The position numbers and the translations under genes are program-made. Positions 51,515 through 60,572 of a stretch of 64,000 bases of DNA are shown here, piece after piece. Each line of letters opens with the position of its first letter. The stretch's first letter is position 1. The stretch is from Bacillus_I endophytica_A (GTDB taxonomy: Bacteria; Bacillota; Bacilli; Bacillales; Bacillaceae_H): NCBI RefSeq assembly GCF_026790145.1, contig NZ_JALAMS010000020.1:62001-126000 (forward strand). Reading direction: 5' to 3'. The notes below the pieces were generated by a model. It made no database searches. It was not told the origin of the DNA and worked only from the letters and a program-made list of their open reading frames with translations.

Positions 51515-52612
51515 TTAGAGCATTCTTCCAATAGCTGCTAATGCTCCATTTTGCACTTCTTCAGGAACTTTTATAATATTGATTGGCTTGTTATCCTCAA
51601 TACTCTCAAGCGCCCATGCAAGGTGTGGTAAGTCAATTCGATTCATTGTTAAACATGGACACATATAAGGATTCAAGGACATAATTTGTTTGTCAGGGTT
51701 GTTATCAATCAATCGTTTAACAAGGTTCATTTCCGTACCAATCGCCCACTTTGATCCTTTTTCAGCTTCATTAATTTTATCAATAATAAAAGAAGTTGAG
51801 CCCGAATAGTCCGAGGCTTGAACAACCTCATAACAACATTCAGGATGAACAAGAATATTAATATCGCTATGTGTTGCTCTCAATGCTTCAATATTTTTCA
51901 CTGTGAAGTTTTGATGAACAGAGCAGTGCCCTTTCCATAAAATAATTTTGATGTCTTCATAATTACCTTCATATTCAAGCTTTCCTTGAATTGGATCCCA
52001 TACAGCCATCTCTTCTAGTGAAATACCTAACTCGTACGCTGTATTTCTTCCGAGATGCTGATCAGGGAGAAATAAAATTCGTTCTTTTTTACCGAGCGCC
52101 CACTGCACAATTTTGGCCGCATTTGAACTTGTTAACGTTGCTCCATCATTTTCGCCAACAAATGATTTAATCTCAGCTGTTGAGTTTACATATGTGAGCG
52201 GCACAATCGTGTCTCCAAACTGTTCAGTAAGATATGACCATGCTACTTCTGTTTGTTGAAGGTTTGCCATATCGGCCATCGAACAGCCTGCTTGCATATC
52301 AGGTAAAATTACCTGCTGGTGAGGACTTGTTAAAATATCAGCGGTTTCAGCCATAAAATGCACGCCGCAAAAAACGATGTAGTCTGCTTTTGTCTGTTCT
52401 GAAGCGACTCTTGATAGGGCAAGAGAATCTCCTGTCACATCGGCAAACTGGATAACTTCATCTTTTTGATAGTGGTGACCGAGAATAAACAATCTATCGC
52501 CAAGGTTTTTCTTTACTCGCTTAACAATTGCAATAAGTTCTTTCTCATCTTGTTCCTTATATTTTTGTGGAATGATCGATAGTTTCTCTTCAAAACCCGC
52601 TAAAATGCTCAT
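51515..52612 (-). CDS. nadA: Quinolinate synthase NadA
   Basis: Condenses iminoaspartate with dihydroxyacetone phosphate to quinolinate, the second step of NAD de novo synthesis. The 365-residue protein has LGHHYQKDEVIQFAD and cysteines at CGVHFMAE, HPECCYEV and NPYMCPCLTMNRI that should hold the [4Fe-4S] cluster. Its start overlaps the nadC stop by 4 bases (ATGA). The cysteine desulfurase nifS, encoded divergently nearby, is thought to help make the cluster in Bacillus. Confidence 0.97.
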   Translation of the reverse strand: MSILAGFEEKLSIIPQKYKEQDEKELIAIVKRVKKNLGDRLFILGHHYQKDEVIQFADVTGDSLALSRVASEQTKADYIVFCGVHFMAETADILTSPHQQVILPDMQAGCSMADMANLQQTEVAWSYLTEQFGDTIVPLTYVNSTAEIKSFVGENDGATLTSSNAAKIVQWALGKKERILFLPDQHLGRNTAYELGISLEEMAVWDPIQGKLEYEGNYEDIKIILWKGHCSVHQNFTVKNIEALRATHSDINILVHPECCYEVVQASDYSGSTSFIIDKINEAEKGSKWAIGTEMNLVKRLIDNNPDKQIMSLNPYMCPCLTMNRIDLPHLAWALESIEDNKPINIIKVPEEVQNGALAAIGRML

Positions 52613-53463
52613 TTTCCTTCCCCTTCCTTCTGCGAGGCAATATTAAAGCTAATATCAAGCCCTGAAACAGAATGTGTTAATGCACCGATTGAAATATAGT
52701 TCACACCTGTTTCTCTATACTGATGAATATTTTCGAGCGTAATGCCTCCCGAAACTTCCGTAACAATATCTTCTGGAACGTGCCTCATCCAGCTCTTAAT
52801 TTCTTCTGGAGAACGATTATCAAACATAATGATATCTGCTTTCGCCTCTACTGCTTCGAGAAGCGCTTCTTCTGTTTCAATTTCTACTTCTATACGAACC
52901 ATATGACCAACTCGCCCTCGAACTTCTCTAATTGCAGCTCCTGTTGATCCTATGGCAGCTACATGGTTGTCTTTTAACATCACTCCATCATAAAGACCAA
53001 AGCGATGATTATAGCCCCCCCCGCATGTCACAGCGTATTTATCAAATATTTTTAAACCTGGCATAACTTTTCTTGTATCGCAAATCCGGATTCCTGAGCC
53101 ATCAAGAACATGTACAAATTCATTTGTCATTGTCGCAATTCCACTCATTCGCTGCACAAGATTCAAAATTACTCGCTCCCCAGCCATAAGTGTTGAAAAA
53201 GTCCCTTCAACAGAAGCGATAATATCTCCCTTCATGACGCGATCACCATCATGTTTAAAAAGAATCACTTCCGCATCCTTACTAATCAATGAAAAACCTA
53301 ACTTAATAATTTCTTCTCCTGCAAAAAGACCGTCCTCTTTTGAAATAAAATGACCTTGAATCCACTGATCCTTATTTGGAAGAGAGCTAGTCGTTAGATC
53401 CTCACATCCAATATCTTCCATTAAAAATCCAGTTAACTTTTCTTTCACTTTTAACTCATTCAT
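52609..53463 (-). CDS. nadC: Nicotinate-nucleotide pyrophosphorylase NadC
   Basis: Converts quinolinate and PRPP to nicotinate mononucleotide. The 284-residue protein shows LNLVQRMSGIAT, ICDTRKVMPGLK, YAVTCGGGYNHRFGLYDGVM (substrate and PRPP binding), LKDNHVAAIG, and VSGGITLENIHQY. It lies 11 bases after nadB and overlaps nadA, so the three genes are one operon in the order nadB-nadC-nadA. Confidence 0.97.
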   Translation of the reverse strand: MNELKVKEKLTGFLMEDIGCEDLTTSSLPNKDQWIQGHFISKEDGLFAGEEIIKLGFSLISKDAEVILFKHDGDRVMKGDIIASVEGTFSTLMAGERVILNLVQRMSGIATMTNEFVHVLDGSGIRICDTRKVMPGLKIFDKYAVTCGGGYNHRFGLYDGVMLKDNHVAAIGSTGAAIREVRGRVGHMVRIEVEIETEEALLEAVEAKADIIMFDNRSPEEIKSWMRHVPEDIVTEVSGGITLENIHQYRETGVNYISIGALTHSVSGLDISFNIASQKEGEGK

Positions 53464-53474
53464 GATTCTATCTC

Positions 53475-54959
53475 CTATCCGATAAATTCTCGCTGACCTA
53501 TCTCTTTTGTATCACTCCGCATATGCACTCCTAAACTTTCTCGGCGTTCCAAAGCAGCCGAGAAAATAAGAAAGCTTGTTCTAAGCATATTGATTTTTTC
53601 GATTGCATCTCGCTCATAAAGGTGCAGCTTTTCTTCTAACACTTTTTCTAGATATTGAGCACACCAATTCATGCATCTTTCCAGTTCTTCCCTACACCGA
53701 ACAATCCCAGCTCCCTCTTCATGGTTTCTTTGAATCTCTTGAATAGATGGCAAGGTTATTTTTATTGTTTTTTTCGGTTTGAGTGGTGTAAAAAAGCTTC
53801 CTTGAATATTGCCTTCTCCTTCATTGTTTAAATGAGCAGCTAAGCGACTTCCATAAACAAGAATCTCTAATAAAGAATTACTTGCCAGTCGATTTGCTCC
53901 GTGAACTCCTGTACATGCAACTTCTCCAATTGCATAAAGATTAGGAATGGATGATTCGCTATTTTCATTTACAGCAATTCCACCTAGTTGAAAATGCGCC
54001 CCAGGAGCGACAGGAAGTAAGGAAGGCTGATATCCAAATGCTTTTACACAATTGTTATGAATGGTTGGAAAGCGTTCTGGGAAGTTTGAGATATTTGTAA
54101 TATCTAAAAATACTTTGCTTCCCTTTTTCAACTTCATATCAATTGTTTGTGCAACAATATCACGAGGTGCTAAATCCTTTAGGGGATGATGATCCATAAC
54201 AGCCTTTCCGTTTTCATCTATAAGCTTTCCGCCTTCTCCTCTTACAGCTTCTGAAACTAGGCCAAATGCTTTTCCATCTCTATGAAGAAGAGTAGGATGA
54301 AATTGGATAAATTCAAGATCTTTTAATGTAGCACCTGCACGGTAAGCAAGAGCTATTCCGTCTCCTCTGTTTTCATCTGGATTTGAGCTAAAACGATAAA
54401 GACCTCCACATCCACCTGAAGCTAGTACAGTATGGCGGCCGTAATAATGATTTTTTTCGGTGAACACACCAATACAATACCCATCCTCAATATGTAATGT
54501 ATGAACAGGCTCGTGTTCTACGATTGTTATATTTGATTGACCACCTACTTTTTTTCGGAAATGGCGAACAAGCTCTCTCCCTGTTGCATCACCACCAGCA
54601 TGCAAAATACGTCGCTTGCTATGCGCGCCTTCCATACCTAAAGCCACTTGGCCATTCTCTTTGTCAAAGGTCATTCCTTCATTTATTAGGATGTTTATTT
54701 CGGTTTGAGCTCTTCTAACGAGCATAGAAACAGCTTCCTTATCATTGTAATAATGACCAGCTTTTAAAGTATCTTCATAGTGATACTTCCAATGATCATC
54801 AGGTGACATAACAGCAGCAATTCCACCTTGTGCAAGACTAGAACTGCTTTGTTTCAATTCATCCTTTGTGATAACAAGGATCTTTTTGTTATCTGATAAC
54901 TTCGCTGCTGTCACAAGTGTTGCAAGGCCACTTCCAATCAAAATGACATCATATATCAT
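53475..54959 (-). CDS. nadB: L-aspartate oxidase NadB
   Basis: FAD-dependent oxidation of L-aspartate to iminoaspartate, the first step of NAD synthesis. The 494-residue protein has the FAD motif DVILIGSGLATLVTAAKL, SSLAQGGIAAVM, the RRILHAGGDATGRE segment, the substrate arginine region SEAVRGEGGKLID, and GEVACTGVHGANRLASNSLLE. The ATG at 54959 is spaced better from AGGGG than a GTG two codons earlier. It is the first gene of the minus-strand NAD operon, controlled by the NiaR-type site just upstream. Confidence 0.97.
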   Translation of the reverse strand: MIYDVILIGSGLATLVTAAKLSDNKKILVITKDELKQSSSSLAQGGIAAVMSPDDHWKYHYEDTLKAGHYYNDKEAVSMLVRRAQTEINILINEGMTFDKENGQVALGMEGAHSKRRILHAGGDATGRELVRHFRKKVGGQSNITIVEHEPVHTLHIEDGYCIGVFTEKNHYYGRHTVLASGGCGGLYRFSSNPDENRGDGIALAYRAGATLKDLEFIQFHPTLLHRDGKAFGLVSEAVRGEGGKLIDENGKAVMDHHPLKDLAPRDIVAQTIDMKLKKGSKVFLDITNISNFPERFPTIHNNCVKAFGYQPSLLPVAPGAHFQLGGIAVNENSESSIPNLYAIGEVACTGVHGANRLASNSLLEILVYGSRLAAHLNNEGEGNIQGSFFTPLKPKKTIKITLPSIQEIQRNHEEGAGIVRCREELERCMNWCAQYLEKVLEEKLHLYERDAIEKINMLRTSFLIFSAALERRESLGVHMRSDTKEIGQREFIG

Positions 54960-54979
54960 AATCACTACCCCTCAACTTT

Positions 54980-55000
54980 ACATGTGTCTTGACACCTATA
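54980..55000. promoter_or_regulatory. NiaR-type operator between nadB and nifS
   Basis: A perfect palindrome GTGTC-TT-GACAC (54984-54995) lies within ACATGTGTCTTGACACCTAT, matching the known NiaR/YrxA box of Bacillus. It overlaps the -35 box TTGACA (54989-54994) of a promoter reading towards nifS, with TTTAAT (55012-55017) 17 bases on. Binding of NiaR with nicotinate would block nifS-niaR and probably the divergent nadBCA operon. Confidence 0.8.
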
Positions 55001-55056
55001 TTTACATATTATTTAATAAAATACAAGACTTTGATTTTTATAAAGGAGAAACAAAA

Positions 55057-56136
55057 ATGATTTATTTAGACTATGCTGCAACAACACCAATAAGTAAAAA
55101 CGCGCTCCAAGCTTATTGTGAAAGTGCTGAAAAATTTTTTGGAAATACAAATAGCCTTCATGATGAAGGAACAAAAGCGAAAGAAATGGTAAAAATGTGT
55201 AAATCCGAACTCGCTTCTTATATCCAAGCTAGCGAGGAAGAAATATATTTTACAAACGGTGGGTCTGATAGTAACCAGCTTGCTGTTAGGAGTATATTAG
55301 GGAGTTCTCCCCCCTCTAAAAAACACATTATTACTTCAAAGCTCGAACATTCGTCACTTCTGAATCTTTGGGATACACTAGAAGAAGAAGGATATGATAT
55401 CTCTTATGTATCCATTAGAGAAGATGGAACGATTAATCTTGAAAACTTGCATGAATGTATTACAGATGAGACATGTCTTATCGCCATTCAACACGTCAAT
55501 CATGAGCTCGGAACGGTTCATCCTGTAAAAGAAATTGGAGAGATTGCTAAAATATATAATATTCCTTTCCACTGTGATGGAGTTCAATCTTTCTTAAAGC
55601 TTCCTATTAATGTAAGAGATATGCACATTACAAGCTTATCTATCGCAAGTCATAAAATATACGGGCCAAAAGGAACTGGTGCTCTTTATCTTTCTAAAGA
55701 GATTCCTAAAGTAAAGCAGCATGGTACGATTGATGTGCCAAGTATTGTTGGGTTTACTGTTGCTGCGCAGGAACAAAAGAAAATATTGGCGGATACCTAT
55801 AACAGTCATGTAAACTTAAGAAGAGAGCTTATCAATCATATTCCTGTATCAGCTGAAATTATAAGCCCTCCTGATGCTCTTCCTTCTATCGTTGGAATGA
55901 AGATGGAGAGCTTAGAAGGTCAGTATGTTATGCTATGGTGCAATAAGTACAATATTGCCATTTCAACAGGAAGCGCTTGTCTTGTTGGACAGCAGGAACC
56001 TTCCCCATATATGATGGCAATGGGAAAAAACACTCATGAAAGTAAACAACTCTTTCGTATTTCATTTGGCACTTCAACAACGATTGAAGACATTAAAGCT
56101 TTTACAGGCTGCTTAAAATTATTAACAACCTCATAA
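55057..56136 (+). CDS. nifS: Cysteine desulfurase NifS associated with NAD synthesis
   Basis: A second PLP cysteine desulfurase in the window, 360 residues. The PLP lysine is in ASHKIYGPKGTGALYL and the persulfide cysteine in STGSACLVGQQEPS. It lies divergent from nadBCA, as in B. subtilis, where NifS is required for NadA [4Fe-4S] activity. The frame is open from 54868, but the ATG at 55057 preceded by AAAGGAGAA gives the family start MIYLDYAATTPIS. It is followed 12 bases later by niaR. Confidence 0.95.
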   Translation: MIYLDYAATTPISKNALQAYCESAEKFFGNTNSLHDEGTKAKEMVKMCKSELASYIQASEEEIYFTNGGSDSNQLAVRSILGSSPPSKKHIITSKLEHSSLLNLWDTLEEEGYDISYVSIREDGTINLENLHECITDETCLIAIQHVNHELGTVHPVKEIGEIAKIYNIPFHCDGVQSFLKLPINVRDMHITSLSIASHKIYGPKGTGALYLSKEIPKVKQHGTIDVPSIVGFTVAAQEQKKILADTYNSHVNLRRELINHIPVSAEIISPPDALPSIVGMKMESLEGQYVMLWCNKYNIAISTGSACLVGQQEPSPYMMAMGKNTHESKQLFRISFGTSTTIEDIKAFTGCLKLLTTS

Positions 56137-56148
56137 AGGAGTTCAAAA

Positions 56149-56691
56149 ATGAAGGATGAACAAAAAAAGATTTTAGGGGAAAAAAGACGAGATCTTTTGC
56201 TTCAATGGTTAAAAGATTCGAACGCTCCGTTAACAGGCAGTGACCTATCAAAACGTACAAATGTGAGTAGACAAGTTATCGTACAAGACATCTCGCTATT
56301 AAAAGCGCGAAACGAGCCTATTATGGCAACAAGTCAAGGCTATCTTTATATGTCGAGAACACAAGCAGAGCAAAAACAAACGCGTATTATTGCTTGTAAA
56401 CACGGTCCAGACGAATCGGAACGCGAGCTCCTTCTCCTTGTTGACCATGGTGTCACAGTAAAAGATGTAATTGTTGAACATTCTGTTTATGGAGAGCTTA
56501 CGGCTTCGCTTGGTCTTCGCAATCGTAAAGATGTCGCGAACTTTATTGATAAAATCCGCTCAGCGAAAGCTGCTTTCTTGCTTGAACTAACAAAAGGCGG
56601 TCACCTTCACACAGTTGAAGCTGATTCCTCAAAACAGCTTGATGAAGCGTGTGACGCTTTGCGTAAGGCAGGTATTTTAGTCGAAGAATAA
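56149..56691 (+). CDS. niaR: NAD biosynthesis repressor NiaR (YrxA)
   Basis: A 180-residue repressor that uses nicotinate as co-repressor. It has an N-terminal HTH_11 helix-turn-helix (GSDLSKRTNVSRQVIVQDIS) and a C-terminal 3H domain, named for three conserved histidines; HGPDESERELLLLVDHGV and GGHLHTVEAD are visible. It is co-transcribed with nifS and lies next to its predicted operator at 54980-55000, so it likely represses itself and nadBCA. Confidence 0.95.
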   Translation: MKDEQKKILGEKRRDLLLQWLKDSNAPLTGSDLSKRTNVSRQVIVQDISLLKARNEPIMATSQGYLYMSRTQAEQKQTRIIACKHGPDESERELLLLVDHGVTVKDVIVEHSVYGELTASLGLRNRKDVANFIDKIRSAKAAFLLELTKGGHLHTVEADSSKQLDEACDALRKAGILVEE

Positions 56692-56696
56692 AATAC

Positions 56697-56759
56697 TTTT
56701 AGCTACAGAAAAAAGAACGCTTGGAACTACAAGCGTTCTTTTCTTTATAGCTAAAAGGC
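56697..56759. terminator. Bidirectional terminator between niaR and pheA
   Basis: A long nested inverted repeat: a core stem AAAAGAACGCTTG / CAAGCGTTCTTTT inside outer arms TTTTAGCT / AGCTAAAA. It lies between the convergent stop codons. Confidence 0.9.
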
Positions 56760-56779
56760 TCCTAAGCTGTACTAGGTTC

Positions 56780-57634
56780 CTATTTGATAATGTAGTAAGG
56801 ATAGCTTCCTAAAAGGGTTACATTACACCCTAATGCCTCAATTTCAGCAATTGCTCCAGGGATCAATACATCATCAAGCTTTTGCTCGATATCGATAATA
56901 AAGAAATAATTCCCAAGTCCTGTTTTCATTGGACGTGATTCAATTTTTGATAAGTTAAGATTACGCCAAGAAAAAGCAGACAACACGCGGTGTAGGGCTC
57001 CTGCTGGGTTTTCAGATAGTGTAATCATCAGCGTTGTTTTATAACCGTTATGTTCTAAAAGTGTTTGTTCTAGTGGGGCATTTTCTTGATTTAAAATGAG
57101 AAAACGCGTTGTGTTATGATCATAGTCATGCACATCTTTTTTGACAATTTGTAATCCATATTTTTTCGCCGCAAACTCGTTTGCAATTGCCCCTATCTTC
57201 TCATCTTCTTTTTCATAAACATGTTTTGCTGCATAGGCCGTTGATGTTACTTCATGTAGAGGTGTGTTGCGAAATGTATCATGAAGAAATTTATGACATT
57301 GAGCAATTGCATGTGGGTGTGAATACACGCCTTCAACATTTTGCCACTCATCTATATATTTAGGATGCACCATAAAATGTTGACGAATCGGCAGCACAAT
57401 CTCTCCTACAATTGGCAGACGTTTTTCATGGATTAAATAATCGAGTGTTAAGTTTACGGAGCCTTCAAGAGCATTTTCTAACGGAACAACCGCATAATCT
57501 ACTTCTCTGTCTGTTACGCCATCAATGCACGAAGGAATGGTGCGATACGGATGTGAGGTTATCTGTTTGAAAACAGATTCTACGGCAATATGTGTAAATG
57601 TTGCTTCTGGTCCTAAATATCCAACTTTCTTCAC
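56780..57634 (-). CDS. pheA: Prephenate dehydratase
   Basis: Converts prephenate to phenylpyruvate in phenylalanine synthesis. The 284-residue protein has the catalytic domain with GYLGPEATFTH, VPLENALEGSV, the catalytic TTRFLIL motif, and a C-terminal ACT domain with the regulatory ESRPMKTGLGNYFF motif that binds phenylalanine. It follows pheB with 87 bases that hold a terminator hairpin. Prephenate is also the substrate cofactor proposed for the TrhP proteins in this window. Confidence 0.96.
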   Translation of the reverse strand: MKKVGYLGPEATFTHIAVESVFKQITSHPYRTIPSCIDGVTDREVDYAVVPLENALEGSVNLTLDYLIHEKRLPIVGEIVLPIRQHFMVHPKYIDEWQNVEGVYSHPHAIAQCHKFLHDTFRNTPLHEVTSTAYAAKHVYEKEDEKIGAIANEFAAKKYGLQIVKKDVHDYDHNTTRFLILNQENAPLEQTLLEHNGYKTTLMITLSENPAGALHRVLSAFSWRNLNLSKIESRPMKTGLGNYFFIIDIEQKLDDVLIPGAIAEIEALGCNVTLLGSYPYYIIK

Positions 57635-57687
57635 AGTTCTCTCTCCTATGTCTTTATTTTTTTATTTTTCAAAATTTAATATGTAAA

Positions 57688-57720
57688 GAAAACAGCTTGA
57701 TTGATCGTCAAGCTGTTTTT
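57688..57720 (-). terminator. Terminator-like hairpin between pheB and pheA
   Basis: A 12-base-pair stem (AAAACAGCTTGA / TCAAGCTGTTTT) with a 6-to-7-base loop, followed on the minus strand by TTTTCTTT, separates pheB from pheA. It could reduce read-through from the obg-pheB transcript into pheA. Confidence 0.75.
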
Positions 57721-57721
57721 A

Positions 57722-58171
57722 TTAAGCTCCCGAGCCTAATACATCTACTTTATCAACAAATTCCAATGCCCGCAATCTTGAAAGAAGGTCTTCTAGATCT
57801 GTTTTTAAACCAGAAACATCTAGTGAAAGGGTTACATTTGCACGCCCTTGCAGTGGAATAGTCTGGTGAATTGTTAATACATTACACCCGCTTGAAGCAA
57901 CAAGACCTAATAGATGTGAAAGAGTACCAGAGCGGTCTTCCAAGTGGAAGAAAAGCGAGATGATACGTTCTTTCACCATAGTATGAAACGGAAATACCGT
58001 TTCTCTATACTTGTAGTAAGCGCTGCGACTTAAATCAACAAGCTGTACAGCGTCAGCAATTGAGTCCGCCTTTCCACGTTCAAGCAGAAGTTTTGCATCA
58101 AGCGTCTTCTTCATTGCTTCTGGTAAGACATCCTCCCGAACTAAATAAAATTTCTGATCGATTTTCTTCAA
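57722..58171 (-). CDS. pheB: ACT domain-containing protein PheB
   Basis: A 149-residue protein, UPF0735 (PheB/YszB). It begins with a short helical region (DQKFYLVREDVLPEAMKKTL) and continues to an ACT domain (SLFFHLEDRSGTLSHLLGLV, NVLTIHQTIPLQGRANVTLS). ACT domains bind amino acids. It was linked to phenylalanine synthesis in B. subtilis by gene position, but its enzyme activity is not shown. It lies between obg and pheA. Confidence 0.92.
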   Translation of the reverse strand: MKKIDQKFYLVREDVLPEAMKKTLDAKLLLERGKADSIADAVQLVDLSRSAYYKYRETVFPFHTMVKERIISLFFHLEDRSGTLSHLLGLVASSGCNVLTIHQTIPLQGRANVTLSLDVSGLKTDLEDLLSRLRALEFVDKVDVLGSGA

Positions 58172-58203
58172 CGAGAACTCCCCTCTCTGTTCCCTTTTAC
58201 CAT

Positions 58204-59490
58204 CTACTCTAAGAATTCAAATTCATATTCAAGAAGTTTTACAATATCCCCATCTTGCGCTCCACGTTCACGCAATGCTTCATCAACACCCATGCCTCGA
58301 AGCTGACGAGCAAAACGGCGTACAGATTCATCTCTTGAGAAGTCTGTCATCTTGAATAGTTTCTCAATCTTCTCACCTGAAAGTACATAAGCTCCTTCAC
58401 TATCACGTGTAAGATGGAACTCTTTATCTTCCTCTTGGAACTTGTACATAACATGTTGATTTGCAAGCTCTTCTTCACTATAAAGAGGAAACTCTGGTGT
58501 TGTTTCAAGAAGATCAGCAACTGTGAATAAAAGATCACGAAGTCCTTTACGTGCAATAGCTGAAATTGGAATAACTTTTACTTCTTCGCCAACTTTCTCC
58601 TGAAACGCTTTTAAGTTCTCTTCTGCTTCAGGCACGTCCATTTTATTTGCTACAACAACTTGAGGACGCTCTGTTAAACGAAGATTATATTCCTTAAGCT
58701 CCTTGTTAATTGTAACGTAGTCTTCATAAGGATCTCTGCCTTCCATGCCAGACATATCAATCACGTGCACAATAACTCTTGTACGCTCGATATGGCGAAG
58801 GAACTGATGACCAAGTCCTACTCCCTCATGTGCCCCTTCAATAAGCCCAGGCAAGTCAGCCATCACAAAGCTACGATTATCTTCTGTTTCTACCACACCT
58901 AAGTTAGGTGCAATTGTTGTAAAATGATAAGCAGCAATTTTAGGCTTTGCCGCAGATACAATAGAAAGAAGGGTTGATTTCCCAACGCTTGGGAAGCCTA
59001 CAAGACCGACATCTGCTAGCACTTTAAGCTCCATCACAATATAGCGCTCTTGACCTGGTTCCCCTTTCTCAGAAAGCTCTGGTGCTGGGTTTGCCGGTGT
59101 TGCGAATCGCGTATTTCCGCGTCCGCTACGACCACCTTTTGCAATGACAGCACGCTGACCATGCTCTGTTAAATCCGCGATAACTTCACCTGTATCATCA
59201 TCTTTTACAACAGTGCCAGGCGGGACCTTTACAACAAGTGGCTCTGCATTACGACCGTGTTGGTTTTTAGGCATTCCGTTTTCACCATGTTTTGCTTTAA
59301 AATGGCGCTTATAACGGAAATCCATTAGTGTACGAAGTCCTTCTTCAACTTCAAAGACAACGTCTGCTCCTTTACCACCATCACCACCTGCTGGTCCTCC
59401 ATTTGGTACATACTTCTCGCGACGGAAAGCAACCATTCCATTTCCGCCGTCTCCACCTCTTACGTAGACTTTGACCTGATCGACAAACAT
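58204..59490 (-). CDS. obg: GTPase Obg
   Basis: An essential GTPase of 428 residues linked to 50S ribosome assembly and, in Bacillus, to the stress and sporulation phosphorelay. The glycine-rich OBG fold (VYVRGGDGGNGMVAFRREKY, GPAGGDGGKG) is followed by the G domain with G1 GFPSVGKSTL, G2/G3 HFTTIAPNLG and DLPGLIEGA, G4 NKMD, and the C-terminal OCT domain typical of Gram-positives. It follows spo0B by 40 bases, the same operon as in B. subtilis. Confidence 0.98.
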   Translation of the reverse strand: MFVDQVKVYVRGGDGGNGMVAFRREKYVPNGGPAGGDGGKGADVVFEVEEGLRTLMDFRYKRHFKAKHGENGMPKNQHGRNAEPLVVKVPPGTVVKDDDTGEVIADLTEHGQRAVIAKGGRSGRGNTRFATPANPAPELSEKGEPGQERYIVMELKVLADVGLVGFPSVGKSTLLSIVSAAKPKIAAYHFTTIAPNLGVVETEDNRSFVMADLPGLIEGAHEGVGLGHQFLRHIERTRVIVHVIDMSGMEGRDPYEDYVTINKELKEYNLRLTERPQVVVANKMDVPEAEENLKAFQEKVGEEVKVIPISAIARKGLRDLLFTVADLLETTPEFPLYSEEELANQHVMYKFQEEDKEFHLTRDSEGAYVLSGEKIEKLFKMTDFSRDESVRRFARQLRGMGVDEALRERGAQDGDIVKLLEYEFEFLE

Positions 59491-59529
59491 TTCATTTTCA
59501 CTCCGTTCCCTATATCACGTTCTTACTTT

Positions 59530-60081
59530 TTATGAATTGCTGTGTTGCTTTTCATTCATAACAAGCTGAACCGTCAATTCATCTTTTGCTATTTTGTAGC
59601 AAGCTATATTAAACATGGTTAACGTTTCTTTTGATAACCATTCTTCTATCTTTTTTTCATTCTCTATTATGCCACTGAAATCAAAAAACAATGATGGACC
59701 TTCTTCAAGATAAAAAGAAACATCAAGGTGATGATTACTTTCTTTATTTACTACATTTTCTAGTACATAAAAAAGCGATTCACACCAATCTGTAAGCTCT
59801 TCATCATAAGGAGATAAATCACACACTTCGCCGTTCACTTCGATATCGAGCTTTAAAACCGTTTCTCTAAACCCATATGTTAAAAGAAGCGCAGTCAACT
59901 TATGTGCCCCTGTACTCGTTAGCTTTGATTCATTTTTAGAGATGGCAATAATCTCTTCAATCGTTTGTTGGACACGGTCAAGACGATTCAATGATAAATT
60001 TCCCTTAATGAGCTGCAGCCTATTTAGCCAGTCATGGCGTGCATGCTTTAAAAGTTCAACAACATCCCACTCTTTACTCAT
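59530..60081 (-). CDS. spo0B: Sporulation initiation phosphotransferase Spo0B
   Basis: Passes phosphate from Spo0F to Spo0A in the sporulation phosphorelay. The 183-residue protein has an N-terminal helical hairpin with the phospho-accepting histidine in LLKHARHDWLNRLQLIKGNL (the His-Asp of RHDWLN) and a C-terminal ATPase-like fold without nucleotide motifs. Sequence outside the helix is divergent, as is usual for Spo0B. It heads the spo0B-obg-pheB set. Confidence 0.93.
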   Translation of the reverse strand: MSKEWDVVELLKHARHDWLNRLQLIKGNLSLNRLDRVQQTIEEIIAISKNESKLTSTGAHKLTALLLTYGFRETVLKLDIEVNGEVCDLSPYDEELTDWCESLFYVLENVVNKESNHHLDVSFYLEEGPSLFFDFSGIIENEKKIEEWLSKETLTMFNIACYKIAKDELTVQLVMNEKQHSNS

Positions 60082-60205
60082 TTTCCAACCCCTAACCTTA
60101 AAACATGCTTTGTTCTTCTTTCAACAGCAAAGAAAACAAAACAGACCATATATGCATTATAGCAAATTATCTAGTCTATGAGCACAACCCTAGCAATATG
60201 TCTCA

Positions 60206-60252
60206 ACAAAAAGAAAAACTCTAACCAATCTTGGTTAGAGTTTTCTTTTTGT
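60206..60252 (-). terminator. Terminator of the rplU-prp-rpmA operon
   Basis: A long stem (AAAGAAAAACTCTAACCA / TGGTTAGAGTTTTCTTT) with a short loop lies downstream of rpmA and separates the ribosomal operon from spo0B. Confidence 0.88.
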
Positions 60253-60265
60253 GTACGATTACGTT

Positions 60266-60556
60266 TTAAGCTTCTTGCGCTACTGGATAAACGCTCACTT
60301 TTTTACGGTCACGTCCATAACGCTCGAATTTTACGATACCATCGATTTTCGCGAAAAGAGTATCGTCTCCACCACGAGAAACGTTTGCACCTGGATAGAT
60401 TTTTGTACCGCGTTGACGGTAAAGGATAGAACCACCAGTTACAAATTGACCATCTGCACGTTTAGCACCAAGGCGTTTAGAGATAGAGTCACGACCGTTC
60501 TTTGTACTACCTACCCCTTTTTTCGATGCGAAAAACTGAAGATCTAATCTTAGCAT
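60266..60556 (-). CDS. rpmA: 50S ribosomal protein L27
   Basis: A 96-residue ribosomal protein whose N-terminus reaches the peptidyl transferase centre. It begins MLRLDLQFF followed by ASKKGVGSTKNGRDS. This short extension ending in FF is the type removed by the Prp protease in Firmicutes. The next segments (KRLGAKRADGQFVTGGSILY, GTKIYPGANVSRGGDDTLFA) are standard. A GAGGAGGTGG ribosome site lies upstream. The Prp gene directly before it makes the cleavage very likely. Confidence 0.97.
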   Translation of the reverse strand: MLRLDLQFFASKKGVGSTKNGRDSISKRLGAKRADGQFVTGGSILYRQRGTKIYPGANVSRGGDDTLFAKIDGIVKFERYGRDRKKVSVYPVAQEA

Positions 60557-60572
60557 ATGTTCCACCTCCTCT

